64,000 nt of DNA from Agrobacterium tumefaciens_K (GTDB lineage: Bacteria > Pseudomonadota > Alphaproteobacteria > Rhizobiales > Rhizobiaceae): NCBI RefSeq assembly GCF_031801495.1, contig NZ_JAOEGC010000002.1, positions 62,001 through 126,000 of the forward strand, read 5' to 3'. The translations under genes and the position numbers were made by a program. This document shows, one piece after another, positions 49,894 to 58,777 of the stretch. A model generated the notes under the pieces. It was not told the DNA's origin. It made no database searches and saw nothing but the letters and a program-made list of their open reading frames with translations. Positions within the stretch are counted from its first letter, which is position 1. The number at the start of each line of letters is the position of its first letter.

Positions 49894-50819
49894 CCGATAA
49901 CGGTTACCCGCAGTACAAGCCTTCCCGTCTCGGGGAAGTGGCGCTGTGGACCGTCGCAGCTCTGTTTATGTTCGGCGTGCATGCCGGTTTTGCCTATTAT
50001 CTGATGCAGGAGCCGGTCGAACCGGATTCCGATGGTTCTCCGCCTGCCGCGATCATGATCGAGATGGCCGCCATTCCCGAAGCGGTGAATACGGAAGAAA
50101 CCACGCAGGCCGATGATGTCGAGGACGCCGAGGAGGTGAAAAGCGACAACAGCCAGCCGGTGGAAGAGGTAAAGCCTCAGGAGCCTCCACCACCACCCGA
50201 GCCGGTTGCTGAAACACCGCCGCCAGAGCCGGTCATTCCCCCCGAGCCGATTGAAGAAGAAATCGTCGAGCCGCAGGAAATTCCGGAACCTGTTGAACAG
50301 GTCGATCCGGTTCAGGAGCAGATGATGGCGGCACTCGAAAATGTCGAGGTGCCTTTGCCTGTCATGCGGCCTCCGCCTCCGCCGGTCGAAAAAAAGGTCG
50401 AGAAAGAAGAACCGGTCGAGAAGAAAAAAGTCGAGCGCGAGCGTCCGAAGCCGCAGCAGGCATCGCAGCTGCGCGAAACTGCGAAGGCAGAGGCACAGCA
50501 ATCAGACCGGACGGCAGCATCGCGGAATACGGGAGGCCTCTTCTCGTCGTCTTCCGTATCGCCTGCCAAATGGGGTTCGAGGGTTCGTTCGCACATTGAG
50601 CGCCGTAAACCACGCTCTTTGAAGGGCGGCTCAATGACGGCACTCGTCCGTTTTCGCGTGAACGATGCGGGGGCCATCAGCGGCGTCAGCGTCATCCAGT
50701 CGACGGGCGATTCCTCCATCGACCAGCAGATTGCCGCCTGGGTGCAGAATGCGTCCCCGGTACCGGCGCCGCCTCCGGAAGCCGGCAAGACGGTGACCGT
50801 GCCGATCAGCATCCGCTAA
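49890..50819 (+). CDS. tonB: Energy transducer TonB
   Basis: The 309-residue protein links the ExbBD motor to outer-membrane receptors. It has an N-terminal membrane helix (VALWTVAALFMFGVHAGFAY), a long periplasmic linker rich in Pro, Glu and later Lys/Glu (PPPPEPVAETPPPEPV; EKKVEKEEPVEKKKVE), and a C-terminal TonB domain of about 80 residues with SHIERRKPRSLKGGSMTALV and FRVNDAGAISGVSVIQSTGD. A strong terminator follows. The system serves siderophore, heme or cobalamin receptors encoded elsewhere. Confidence 0.95.
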   Translation: MTDNGYPQYKPSRLGEVALWTVAALFMFGVHAGFAYYLMQEPVEPDSDGSPPAAIMIEMAAIPEAVNTEETTQADDVEDAEEVKSDNSQPVEEVKPQEPPPPPEPVAETPPPEPVIPPEPIEEEIVEPQEIPEPVEQVDPVQEQMMAALENVEVPLPVMRPPPPPVEKKVEKEEPVEKKKVERERPKPQQASQLRETAKAEAQQSDRTAASRNTGGLFSSSSVSPAKWGSRVRSHIERRKPRSLKGGSMTALVRFRVNDAGAISGVSVIQSTGDSSIDQQIAAWVQNASPVPAPPPEAGKTVTVPISIR

Positions 50820-50824
50820 ACACG

Positions 50825-50848
50825 GGCCGGGATTTTCCCGGCCTTTTT
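50825..50848 (+). terminator. Intrinsic terminator of exbB-exbD-tonB
   Basis: GGCCGGGA-TTT-TCCCGGCC (50825-50832 with 50836-50843) is a perfect stem followed by TTTTT, five bases after the tonB stop. Confidence 0.93.
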
Positions 50849-50957
50849 GTTGCGGCATGGATGGATGTCTTCCGGCGTGATCGGCATCGAAATGGATTTC
50901 GCTTGTTCCCGTGATGGTGTAGGTCTGGTCGTCTCCCAGAAACAAGGCATCCCATAC

Positions 50958-51947
50958 ATGAAACTATCCATTGCAGAGGCGGAGGATTTTGTTTCCTCCA
51001 TCTTCGAGCGCAACGGCGTGTCGCCTGAAAATGCTCGTTCTGTCGCGCGCGCCCTCGTCGCCTCCGAAGCCGCAGGGCAGGGCGGTCACGGTTTCCGTCG
51101 TATTCCCGCATATGTGAAGCAGGCGCGGTCCGGGAAGGTTGATGGCAAGGTACGCCCCTCGTTTAAGCGCACAAGGCCCGGCGTTCTCGCTGTGGATGCT
51201 GGTTACGGTTACGCCTATCCGGCCATCGATCTTGCCTTGGGTGAGTTACCGGAGATGGCCCGCCAGCAGGGCATAGCCCTGGCGGTTATCGGCCGTTCGC
51301 ACCATGCCGGCGTCATGGCGCTTACGGTGGAACGCTTTGCCGATATGGGTCTGGTTGCCCTCATGTTCGCCAATGCACCAGCCTCCATGGCGCCATGGGG
51401 TGGCACCAAGCCTCTTTACGGAACCAATCCGATTGCCTTTGCCACCCCTGTTCAGGATGCCGATCCGCTTGTGATCGATCTTGCCTTGTCCAAGGTTGCC
51501 CGCGGCAAGATCATGGCTGCCCGGCAGAAGGGCGAAACAATTCCGGGAGACTGGGCCTTTGATCGCAACGGCCGCCCGACCACGGATGCCGAGGAAGCCA
51601 TGGCCGGAACGATGGCGCCGGCGGGCGAAGCGAAAGGTGCCGCGCTTGCCTTGATGGTCGAGATCATGGCTGCGGCTCTTACCGGCGGCAATTTTGCCTT
51701 CGAGGCATCGTCGCTTTTCGATGACAAGGGAGATCCACCGTCGCTCGGCCACACCATCATCGCCATCGATCCATCCAGTCCCGGCACGGGGTCGTTTACC
51801 GAGAGGCTGGGCCTGATCGTCGGTGAAATAGAAAAACAGGAAAATGTCCGCCTGCCAGGAAGACGGAGCCAGGGTATTCGTCGGCAGGCGCTGGAGAGCG
51901 GTATCTCCATCGACAGCGATATTCTCGCGGAAATACAGGCGCTTTGA
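50958..51947 (+). CDS. Ldh2 family malate/L-lactate/ureidoglycolate-type dehydrogenase
   Basis: The 329-residue NAD(P)-dependent oxidoreductase belongs to the Ldh2 (malate/L-sulfolactate/ureidoglycolate dehydrogenase) family, which has an unusual fold unrelated to classical lactate dehydrogenases. Family motifs are GQGGHGFRRIPAYVKQ (with the SHG-like histidine), VIGRSHHAGVMA, PLYGTNPIAFATP and DLALSKVARGKI. Substrates of the family include malate, sulfolactate, ureidoglycolate and delta-1-piperideine carboxylate, so no substrate is assigned. The ATG at 50958 begins the conserved N-terminus; the reading before it lacks support. Confidence 0.87.
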   Translation: MKLSIAEAEDFVSSIFERNGVSPENARSVARALVASEAAGQGGHGFRRIPAYVKQARSGKVDGKVRPSFKRTRPGVLAVDAGYGYAYPAIDLALGELPEMARQQGIALAVIGRSHHAGVMALTVERFADMGLVALMFANAPASMAPWGGTKPLYGTNPIAFATPVQDADPLVIDLALSKVARGKIMAARQKGETIPGDWAFDRNGRPTTDAEEAMAGTMAPAGEAKGAALALMVEIMAAALTGGNFAFEASSLFDDKGDPPSLGHTIIAIDPSSPGTGSFTERLGLIVGEIEKQENVRLPGRRSQGIRRQALESGISIDSDILAEIQAL

Positions 51948-51954
51948 AAACAAA

Positions 51955-51984
51955 ACCCGGCGGACCGACATGGACCCGCCGGGT
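51955..51984 (+). repeat. Hairpin behind the Ldh2-type gene
   Basis: ACCCGGCGG (51955-51963) and CCGCCGGGT (51976-51984) are perfect complements of 9 bases with a 12-base loop. It begins 7 bases after the stop but has no T-run, so it may be a factor-dependent end or an mRNA-stabilising stem. Confidence 0.6.
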
Positions 51985-52131
51985 AAACCGCCCGCGCTTG
52001 ACGCAGACAGGAAATCATTTCCTGTCTGCTTGCTGGTCCGCCGTCCGTTCGCTTGAAACGAAAGGATCATGACGCATCAAGCCGCGCATGCGGTTTTCAC
52101 GTCCACGCAGAGGGGACGTTTCGCACGGACG

Positions 52132-52395
52132 TCATATGTTGCGATCGATAAGGCCACGAAGCAGTGCAGTGGAAACCGCATTGAGAAGGTTTGTTGCGCC
52201 CAGCTTCGTGCGCGCGCTTTCCAGAATGTCCCGGACGTCTTTTTCATCGGTTTCCGTAGCGGCGGCTATGCGCGAGGGATGCTGGCCTCGCGCGATAAGC
52301 CCCAGATATTGCCGTTCAATGTCTGAAAGAGTCCTTTCGTATGGATGATTACATCCATGCTGCACTTGCGAAGACATGTTGTGTTCTTTTCTCAT
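52132..52395 (-). CDS. Small solo LuxR-type helix-turn-helix protein
   Basis: The 87-residue protein consists almost only of a LuxR/GerE-type DNA-binding domain: LSDIERQYLGLIARGQHPSR, then IAAATETDEKDVRDILESARTKLGATNLLNAV. No receiver or autoinducer domain is attached. The start may be the ATG at 52395 or at 52377; neither has a strong ribosome binding site. It stands alone: the 292 bases up to the AraC-type gene contain no other gene. Its targets are unknown. Confidence 0.7.
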   Translation of the reverse strand: MRKEHNMSSQVQHGCNHPYERTLSDIERQYLGLIARGQHPSRIAAATETDEKDVRDILESARTKLGATNLLNAVSTALLRGLIDRNI

Positions 52396-52687
52396 CGGAA
52401 ACGCGGAATGGAACCGTCCGCAGAAGGCTTATGGCTACTTCTGTCGGTTCGTCTGAATCTGTAACTGGGTAATAGGAACGACCGTTTCGCGGCCGAAGTT
52501 ACGGAGCAGACGCCGTTGTCGGCTCCGAAAGATGGCCGCTATTAAGCGATATCGACTATGAATAAAATAACTTCGCACGCCACGAAACACGGTTGTGTTG
52601 TTACGTTCTGGGTCAGGTCGGGTTTATGCCCGATGTTTTATTTGCTGTTTATTTCCTGAGTAGAAAGATAATTACAAAAAGCCCGGT

Positions 52688-53728
52688 TTATTCGGTGGAA
52701 TGATGTGTGTTTTTCTTGCGGATATCCGTCGGAGTCTGGCCAAACCACCGGGAAACGGAGCGTGAGAACGCGCCCGGCGTTGAATATCCCAGCCGATAGC
52801 CGATATCGGACACGGGAAGGTCGCTTCCGATCAGAAGTCTGTATCCGGCGTCCTTGCGAATGGCATCCCGTATTTCGTTGAGATTGGTTCCAAGCGTCGC
52901 GAGACGACGCTGAAAACTGCGCTCCGAAAGATTGAAGTGAGGGGCGATCTCGGCAAGCGAGAGTTCCGTATCGGTCAGCCGCATCTGCAGATAGCCTTTT
53001 ACCTGGTCGATGAAATGGGTCGCCTCGACCGAGGTTTCCGGCCGCAACATCCGGCATTGCAGGTTCATCAAGTCGAAAAGCCGTTTGTCAGCCCGGGGAT
53101 TGACAACATCGAGCAACGCCGCTGGCACCCTCAGGGTATTGATTGATTGGGAGAATCCTGTACGTCGCGTCAGGCGATCTTTAAATAGCTGGATATTATG
53201 GGGTTTAGGGCGTTCGAGGCCAACTTCGACCTGATTGATCCGCTCACCGAGAATATCGCGCAGCCGTTGAAACAGAACGGCCAGTGCCAGATCGACATAC
53301 TGGTCGCGCCTGGCGATAACCGGCGCAAAAGTCCACGACAGCGACGTGTACTGCCCGTCAGCCGCCATCGTGAAATGGCTGGTATTGGTCGCGTAATAAA
53401 CATGGTCCTGAAGAAACTGCAGGAATGACCGGACGTCCGGTGCACTCATCAGGCCGTAGCCGAAAGCTCCCGAGCCTCCGGCCGGGAAGGTCGAAGCGCA
53501 TTGCAGGCCGAATGCGTCATCGGCTGAAATCACGGCGCAGGTTTCCAGAAGGCGGCATAATTTCTCGAGGCTGACCCGCTCCGTGAGGCTGCCGAAACGG
53601 CTGGAGTCGATGCCCAGAGCTGAGCAGATAGGGACTATATCGATCCCTCGTGATTGCGCATAGCCAGCCACTCCGGCTGCCATACCGGCCACGACCGTTA
53701 TGTCGTCGTTGACGTGTTTTCCGGGCAT
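52688..53728 (-). CDS. AraC-family regulator of the OruR/ArgR-like type
   Basis: The 346-residue regulator has an N-terminal ligand domain of the AraC "arabinose-binding" class (about 20-200, with CSALGIDSSRFGSLTERVSL and GAFGYGLMSAPDVRSFLQFL) and a C-terminal double helix-turn-helix (about 245-340, LAEIAPHFNLSERSFQRRLA and VSDIGYRLGYSTPGAFSRSV with RWFGQTPTDIRK). Such proteins regulate catabolic or virulence genes in response to small molecules; the effector is unknown. It lies alone downstream of phnN on the same strand, with no clear link. Confidence 0.88.
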   Translation of the reverse strand: MPGKHVNDDITVVAGMAAGVAGYAQSRGIDIVPICSALGIDSSRFGSLTERVSLEKLCRLLETCAVISADDAFGLQCASTFPAGGSGAFGYGLMSAPDVRSFLQFLQDHVYYATNTSHFTMAADGQYTSLSWTFAPVIARRDQYVDLALAVLFQRLRDILGERINQVEVGLERPKPHNIQLFKDRLTRRTGFSQSINTLRVPAALLDVVNPRADKRLFDLMNLQCRMLRPETSVEATHFIDQVKGYLQMRLTDTELSLAEIAPHFNLSERSFQRRLATLGTNLNEIRDAIRKDAGYRLLIGSDLPVSDIGYRLGYSTPGAFSRSVSRWFGQTPTDIRKKNTHHSTE

Positions 53729-53784
53729 CCGTCGTCTGGCGCGTGATGTTGACGAATTGTCGTCAGATGCTAAGCCGTGATGAA

Positions 53785-54417
53785 TTATTTGTCGAGTGTT
53801 GTCCTGTCGGAACGTGCGTTTCGGCAGGCGGAATAGCTCTGTTCCAGAACACGGATGATGGTTTTTCCGGCGTCTTCGATCGCGCCGCTGTTGTCGACAG
53901 TCGTCACATCGAAATCCCCGAGTACAGTCGGGGCGCTTCGTTGCAGTCGCCGGAGGATGTCGTCTCTGGTTTCGCGCCCGCGCTGCTCGAGCCGTTTTGC
54001 CAGAACCTCCGGTCGCGCAACGATATTGACGATCTTGAGATTTGGGAAAACCATGCCGAATTGCGGTAGGGCGGAGCGTGAACCATTGGCAACGACAACA
54101 TGGCCCGCTTCGAGATGACCGTGGACGCTGGCGGGGATACCGTATTTCAGCCCATGCGCCTGCCAGAACACGGCGAAAGCACCATCCCTCTGGCGTTGAT
54201 CGAACTCGCCAGCGGACACGGAATCGTGGTTTTCCCCCCCAGCATCACCGCTGCGCGTAATGACGCGCCGGGTGAAATGAAAACCTGGCTTGTCCGCAAA
54301 GTGCCTTGCGGCGTAGTCCATGAGGGTATCCTTGCCGGCCCCGCTCGGGCCGACCACTACAACCATCATGCCGGACGCTAGGTTGGGGCTCTGCGCGGTA
54401 CGGTGTGGGTCGATCAT
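53785..54417 (-). CDS. phnN: Ribose 1,5-bisphosphate phosphokinase PhnN
   Basis: The 210-residue P-loop kinase converts ribose 1,5-bisphosphate to PRPP, the salvage step that follows C-P lyase. It resembles guanylate kinases: Walker A GPSGAGKD at 23-30, FHFTRRVITR, and the switch ANGSRSALPQF. The start overlaps the phnM stop by 4 bases (ATGA). It is the last of the three-gene run DUF1045-phnM-phnN. Confidence 0.94.
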   Translation of the reverse strand: MIDPHRTAQSPNLASGMMVVVVGPSGAGKDTLMDYAARHFADKPGFHFTRRVITRSGDAGGENHDSVSAGEFDQRQRDGAFAVFWQAHGLKYGIPASVHGHLEAGHVVVANGSRSALPQFGMVFPNLKIVNIVARPEVLAKRLEQRGRETRDDILRRLQRSAPTVLGDFDVTTVDNSGAIEDAGKTIIRVLEQSYSACRNARSDRTTLDK

Positions 54418-55550
54418 GCGACACGTCTACCTTGGCGCCAGACGGAGCGAACGACCGGAACGCCGTCTTCGCGATGCACCCGAACGAGGTCGGCGCGAAG
54501 GCCGGTCTGTATGCGTCCACGATCATCGAGGCCCACGGTCCGTGCCGGCGTGGCCGTGACCATCGCCAATGCCTGCGGCAAGGTGATGTCTTCAACCTGA
54601 TCGGCGAGCAGGAACGGCGCATATAGAAGGCTGAACGGCACATAATCGGACGAGAGGACGTCCAGCACGCCGATCTCGGCCAGATCGCGGGCGGCGATAT
54701 TGCCGGAATGGGATTTGCCGCGCACGATGTTCGGCGCTCCCATCAGCACGCTCATTCCGGCGCCATGCGATGCCCTCGCGGCCTCGATGCTCGTGGGAAA
54801 CTCCGCGAGCTTGACGCCATGTCCGATTGCTTCGCCGACATGCGCTTCCGTTGCGTCGTCGTGGCTTGCGACCGTGATGCCGCGTTCCGCGCAATTTGCG
54901 GCGAGGTAATCGCGGTGCTTTGCGGAATAGGCGGCGGAGGCGGCCACGCGGCGTTTCACGAATTCGGCGAATGCCTCGTCGGTCAGACCGCGCTTCTTCT
55001 GATAATAGAAGCTGTATTGCTCCATCGACTGGAACTGTCGCTGCCCCGGGGAGTGGTCCATCAGCGAGATGAGGCGTACGCGCGGATCGGTCTGGAAATC
55101 CTCGAAGTGATCGAGCACGTCCGACGACGCGACCTCGCATCGCAGATGCAGCAGATGATCGGCGCGCAGGCGGTTCTGGTCGGACGCCGCCTCGATGGCA
55201 TCTGCCATCTCGCGCATTTCGCCTTTCTTGAAGCCGCCGTCTTCGTCCGACCCGAGCCGCAGGCAGTCAAACACCGTGGTGATGCCCGACGATGCGACCT
55301 GCGCATCATGCGCCTGAATGGCGGCAATCTTGTCCCAGGTGACACCGGGGCGGGGCGAATAGTGCTGTTCCAGATGGTCGGTATGCAGTTCCACCAGTCC
55401 GGGGATCAGGAAATCGCCACCGAAATCCTCGCCGACGGCGGAAGAGCCTTCGCTGATATCCGCGATCTTGCCGTCACGGATCAGGACGGAACCTGAAATG
55501 ATATCGTCTTGCAGGACGATGCGGGCGTTGGAGAGAACATGTTCGGTCAT
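54414..55550 (-). CDS. phnM: Alpha-D-ribose 1-methylphosphonate 5-triphosphate diphosphatase PhnM
   Basis: The 378-residue amidohydrolase removes pyrophosphate from the triphosphate formed by PhnGHIL, preparing the substrate of PhnJ. The metal motif HTDHLEQH starts at residue 56 in FLIPGLVELHTDHLEQH, and further ligands lie in TVASHDDATEAHV and VLSSDYVPFSLLYAPF. The length equals that of E. coli PhnM. It overlaps the DUF1045 gene and phnN by 4 bases each. Confidence 0.96.
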   Translation of the reverse strand: MTEHVLSNARIVLQDDIISGSVLIRDGKIADISEGSSAVGEDFGGDFLIPGLVELHTDHLEQHYSPRPGVTWDKIAAIQAHDAQVASSGITTVFDCLRLGSDEDGGFKKGEMREMADAIEAASDQNRLRADHLLHLRCEVASSDVLDHFEDFQTDPRVRLISLMDHSPGQRQFQSMEQYSFYYQKKRGLTDEAFAEFVKRRVAASAAYSAKHRDYLAANCAERGITVASHDDATEAHVGEAIGHGVKLAEFPTSIEAARASHGAGMSVLMGAPNIVRGKSHSGNIAARDLAEIGVLDVLSSDYVPFSLLYAPFLLADQVEDITLPQALAMVTATPARTVGLDDRGRIQTGLRADLVRVHREDGVPVVRSVWRQGRRVA

Positions 55551-56245
55551 GGCGTGGCATCTTTCTTTGGCGGTTGGCCGAGTGGCAACCAGCGATGGAC
55601 GGCAAAAGGGGCGCCGCGCGTTTCTTCGGCAAACAGGGCAATGCCGGAAACGGTCAGCGGGCGGTCGGTAAATTCGGAGAATTCGTTGGTAAGGACATGG
55701 CGAAGGCCGGTCGCCTCGTTTTCATCCACGCGGCCGGTCAGCGTCATGTGAAAACGGAAGTCCTCCATCACATAGGGGTAACCCCAGAGCGAGAGGTTCT
55801 GACGCTGGCTTTCCGTCAGGCTTTGAGGCCTCCGCCGCGCAATGTCGCTTTCTGACAGCGGAGCGCGGAACCGGTCGAAATGATCGACGACCCCGGCCGC
55901 GAAGTCCTGCAATGGCTGATAGGTGCGATCCGGGACGAGGGCGAAAAACGGTCCAAGTGCATCAACGACGACACGTGGAATATCGAAGGCCGGTTGGTTC
56001 GCGGCAAAGTCGTCGAATGCTCTGATCAAGTCCGCTTCGCTGTATTTTTCAGACAGCTCGAACGGAGCTTTCAGCGTCGCATGGAAACCATAACGGCGTG
56101 GTTCCGCGGTGATGTCTGCAAAGCTGCTGTGGTCGTCATGCAATGTACCGGAAAACGCGTCTCGTCCTAGCCAGCGTGCCGCCGTTTCAGTCAACGGATG
56201 GTCTTTAGCCGGAGAAAAATAGATGGCATAGCGCACGTGCAGCAC
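55547..56245 (-). CDS. DUF1045 2H-phosphoesterase-like phosphonate protein
   Basis: The 232-residue protein is a member of DUF1045, found in phn operons of alphaproteobacteria. It carries the paired HxT motifs of the 2H phosphoesterase superfamily: His55 in YGFHATLKAPF and His166 in FRFHMTLTGRV. Such enzymes open cyclic phosphodiesters. In the C-P lyase pathway PhnJ produces 5-phosphoribosyl 1,2-cyclic phosphate, which PhnP (a metallo-beta-lactamase) opens in E. coli. There is no phnP in this window, so this protein may do that step; this is inference. It overlaps phnM by 4 bases. Confidence 0.88.
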   Translation of the reverse strand: MLHVRYAIYFSPAKDHPLTETAARWLGRDAFSGTLHDDHSSFADITAEPRRYGFHATLKAPFELSEKYSEADLIRAFDDFAANQPAFDIPRVVVDALGPFFALVPDRTYQPLQDFAAGVVDHFDRFRAPLSESDIARRRPQSLTESQRQNLSLWGYPYVMEDFRFHMTLTGRVDENEATGLRHVLTNEFSEFTDRPLTVSGIALFAEETRGAPFAVHRWLPLGQPPKKDATP

Positions 56246-56351
56246 TCTTCAATGTCATGGAAACCGGAGGCGAGAAGCTATTTGGCGTGACTCGCCCGCT
56301 CCCCGCAAGGTCAGGAGTGCGACGTAAATGGTTTCCGTGACAGAATGATGA

Positions 56352-56375
56352 TGACGGCGATAAAAATCGCCGTCA
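56352..56375 (-). repeat. Hairpin at the end of the phnE genes
   Basis: TGACGGCGAT (56352-56361) and ATCGCCGTCA (56366-56375) are perfect complements of 10 bases with an AAAA loop, covering the phnE stop at 56373. No T-run follows on the minus strand. It separates phnCDEE from the DUF1045-phnM-phnN run. Confidence 0.7.
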
Positions 56376-57722
56376 GTGGTGAGGTTTTCCGATGAGCCTG
56401 GAGCGCAGGGCGTTCGAAAGATTGTCGAAGACGAAAACTACGAGCAGGATCAGCAGAACCATGTAAGCAACTTTGTCCCAGTCGGCATTTGTGCCCATCG
56501 CTTCCAGCAGTTTCAGACCGATGCCGCCCGCTCCGACCGCACCGATGATCGTTGCCGAGCGGGTGTTGCTCTCCCAGAAGTAGAGCGACTGGGAAATGAA
56601 CACCGGCAGAACCTGCGGCAGCACGCCGAAACGATTGATGGCGAGTGGGGACGCGCCGACGGACTTGACGCCTTCGCGCTGCTTGTCATCCACGTTTTCC
56701 AGCGCTTCGGCATAGACCTTTCCGAGTGCGCCCGTGTCGGTGAAGAAGATCGCCGCGATGCCCGGAATGGGCCCCGGGCCGAAGCTGCGGGTGAAGAACA
56801 GCGCCCAGATCAGCATGTCGATAGAGCGCAGGAAATCGAACAGCCGTTTCATGCCCCAGTTGGCAGCTTTGCTGGCGGTGATGTTGCGCGCGGCGATGAA
56901 TGCCAGAGGCAGGGCGAAAAGCGTGCCGAACAACGTGCCGACAAAGGCCATGACGAGCGTCTGCATCAGCTTGGAGAGGATATCCGCATGCTGCCAGACA
57001 TCGTTCTTCAGGAAGTCGTCCGTCATTGCCGAAAGGTTGGAGCGGGTGGGATCGACGCGCTGTTCCCAGAGTGCGAGTGCGGCCAGCTCGCCCCAGCTCT
57101 TGCCCCAGAACTGCGACCGCGTATCGAACAGGAAATTCGCCCAACCAAGGAAGCGGCGTTGCACGTAGACCTGGCTGCTGCGGATTTCCGCCTGACCGGC
57201 AAAGCCGTATTCGACGATGACCTTGGTTCCGTCCTGCCGGATCTGCGATGGCGCGCCTGCCGGTGCCTGCGCGGCGTCTTCGCTGATGCTGACGGGATAG
57301 GACACACCGTCGACATAGACGTCGGCGCGGGTGGGCGTCACATCGATGCGGTTCTCGGTGTTGCCATAGATCACGCTGTAGCCACCGTCCGGCAATGGCT
57401 GCAACCAGCTGATATTGGCATTGGCCGGATATTGCCCGCGGCTCGACCATTGCGGCACAACCTTGCCTTCGTCGAAGCGCAGCCGGGGCTGGGCGCGCCA
57501 GGAATACCAGTCCTGAATGTAGCTGGATGCACGATCCCATCGACCCTGCGTGAAAGCGGGACCGACGTTGAAGAAGAAGAAGCAGGCGACGAGATAGGCA
57601 AAAACGATGGATATGCCGATCAGCAGTCCGTGGCGCTGAGCAAAGCTGCGCTTGAAAACTTCCGGATGCGCTGCGGTGAGGCGTTCGCGGTCGGCGGCGT
57701 TGAGAACGAAGCTGGACGACAT
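56373..57722 (-). CDS. phnE: Phosphonate ABC transporter permease PhnE, long form
   Basis: The 449-residue permease has the usual BPD_transp_1 core in its C-terminal 200 residues, with the ATPase-contact loop REGVKSVGASPLAINRFGVL and WESNTRSATIIGAVGAGGIG. Before it, between the first helix (LLIGISIVFAYLVACFFFF) and the second, there is an extra segment of about 190 residues rich in beta-strand-like sequence that should lie in the periplasm. PhnE is usually 260-330 residues. Its start overlaps the end of the first phnE by one base, and the two presumably form a heterodimer. Confidence 0.93.
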   Translation of the reverse strand: MSSSFVLNAADRERLTAAHPEVFKRSFAQRHGLLIGISIVFAYLVACFFFFNVGPAFTQGRWDRASSYIQDWYSWRAQPRLRFDEGKVVPQWSSRGQYPANANISWLQPLPDGGYSVIYGNTENRIDVTPTRADVYVDGVSYPVSISEDAAQAPAGAPSQIRQDGTKVIVEYGFAGQAEIRSSQVYVQRRFLGWANFLFDTRSQFWGKSWGELAALALWEQRVDPTRSNLSAMTDDFLKNDVWQHADILSKLMQTLVMAFVGTLFGTLFALPLAFIAARNITASKAANWGMKRLFDFLRSIDMLIWALFFTRSFGPGPIPGIAAIFFTDTGALGKVYAEALENVDDKQREGVKSVGASPLAINRFGVLPQVLPVFISQSLYFWESNTRSATIIGAVGAGGIGLKLLEAMGTNADWDKVAYMVLLILLVVFVFDNLSNALRSRLIGKPHH

Positions 57723-58708
57723 CAGGCGGCTCCCCGTCCGAATTCGAAGGATTGATGACCGATCAGCCTGCGACGCAGCCAGGCGGAGAACTGGTCGACG
57801 GCGATGATGGTGATGAGAAGCAGTATGATGATGGCATAGGTCTTGGCGGCATGATCGCGGCCGATGGCAAGGCGGAAAACTTCACCGATGCCACCGCCGC
57901 CAACTGCGCCGATGATGGTCGAGGCGCGGACATTGATTTCGGCGCGCAGCAGGGCATAGGAAACGAAATTCGGTAGAACCTGCGGCACAATGGCGAAGCG
58001 GACGCGCTCCAGCCAGCTGGCGCCTGCGGCTCTCAGGCCCTCATCCGGCTTCATGTCCGCGTTCTCGACGACTTCGAAGAACAGCTTTCCAAGCGCGCCG
58101 ATCGTATGCACCGAAATGGCAATGATCGCCGCAATCGGCCCGATCGAAAGGATAGCCGTCAGGAGACCGGCAACGACGATTTCCGGGAAAGCGCGCAGGA
58201 TTTCCATTGTACGGCGCACAGCGAAACGTACGGCACCTGCACCGACAAGATTTGTCGAGGCGAAGAAGCAGAGGATGAAGGCGAAAGTCGTGCCGATGAT
58301 CGTAGAAACCAGGGCGATATTCAGCGTGATGATGAGCTGGTAGATGAAATGCGGAATGTAAAACCCGTCCGTGATATACACCCGGTCGGCCGTGTAGTCG
58401 TATTTGAGTGAGCCGTCTGCGTAGGGCGACGGCAGATCGAACATGGCGCGGAAGATTTCCAGCGGGCTGTCCGGCACGAAAGTTTTCAGAAAATCGAAGA
58501 AGTAAGGCAGGCGTTCGAAGAACTTCCCGGAATTCGCGTCATTGGCAAAATTCAGCGAGGCACCGAGGATGATCAGAAACACCACCAGCGAGATGACGGT
58601 GTAAACGCGCCGCGTGGCAAGCTGTCTCTGATAGTGGCGCATGACGGTGATGGAGGATGCGCTCAGTCCACCGTTTTGCAGGTCGCCTTGTTGCAGGGTC
58701 GTCGCCAT
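57722..58708 (-). CDS. phnE: Phosphonate ABC transporter permease PhnE
   Basis: The 328-residue inner-membrane permease has six helices and the PhnE signature: FVFILCFFASTNLVGAGAVRF-like helix sequence, EVVENADMKPDEGLRAAGAS as the ATPase-contact loop, and EINVRASTIIGAVGGGGIGE. The N-terminus is slightly longer than in E. coli. It follows phnD after a terminator-like hairpin and is coupled to the second phnE. Confidence 0.95.
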   Translation of the reverse strand: MATTLQQGDLQNGGLSASSITVMRHYQRQLATRRVYTVISLVVFLIILGASLNFANDANSGKFFERLPYFFDFLKTFVPDSPLEIFRAMFDLPSPYADGSLKYDYTADRVYITDGFYIPHFIYQLIITLNIALVSTIIGTTFAFILCFFASTNLVGAGAVRFAVRRTMEILRAFPEIVVAGLLTAILSIGPIAAIIAISVHTIGALGKLFFEVVENADMKPDEGLRAAGASWLERVRFAIVPQVLPNFVSYALLRAEINVRASTIIGAVGGGGIGEVFRLAIGRDHAAKTYAIIILLLITIIAVDQFSAWLRRRLIGHQSFEFGRGAA

Positions 58709-58724
58709 GCCACTTTCCTTCTTG

Positions 58725-58756
58725 GAAAAAGCGGCAGTGCCCGGGGCACCGCCGCT
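58725..58756 (-). terminator. Terminator-like hairpin between phnD and phnE
   Basis: AGCGGC..GTGCC (58730-58741) pairs with GGCAC..GCCGCT (58745-58756) with one mismatch; on the minus strand TTTTT follows immediately. It would stop part of the transcripts after phnCD and leave the binding protein in excess. Confidence 0.8.
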
Positions 58757-58777
58757 CTCATAAAAATGTCGTTATGA

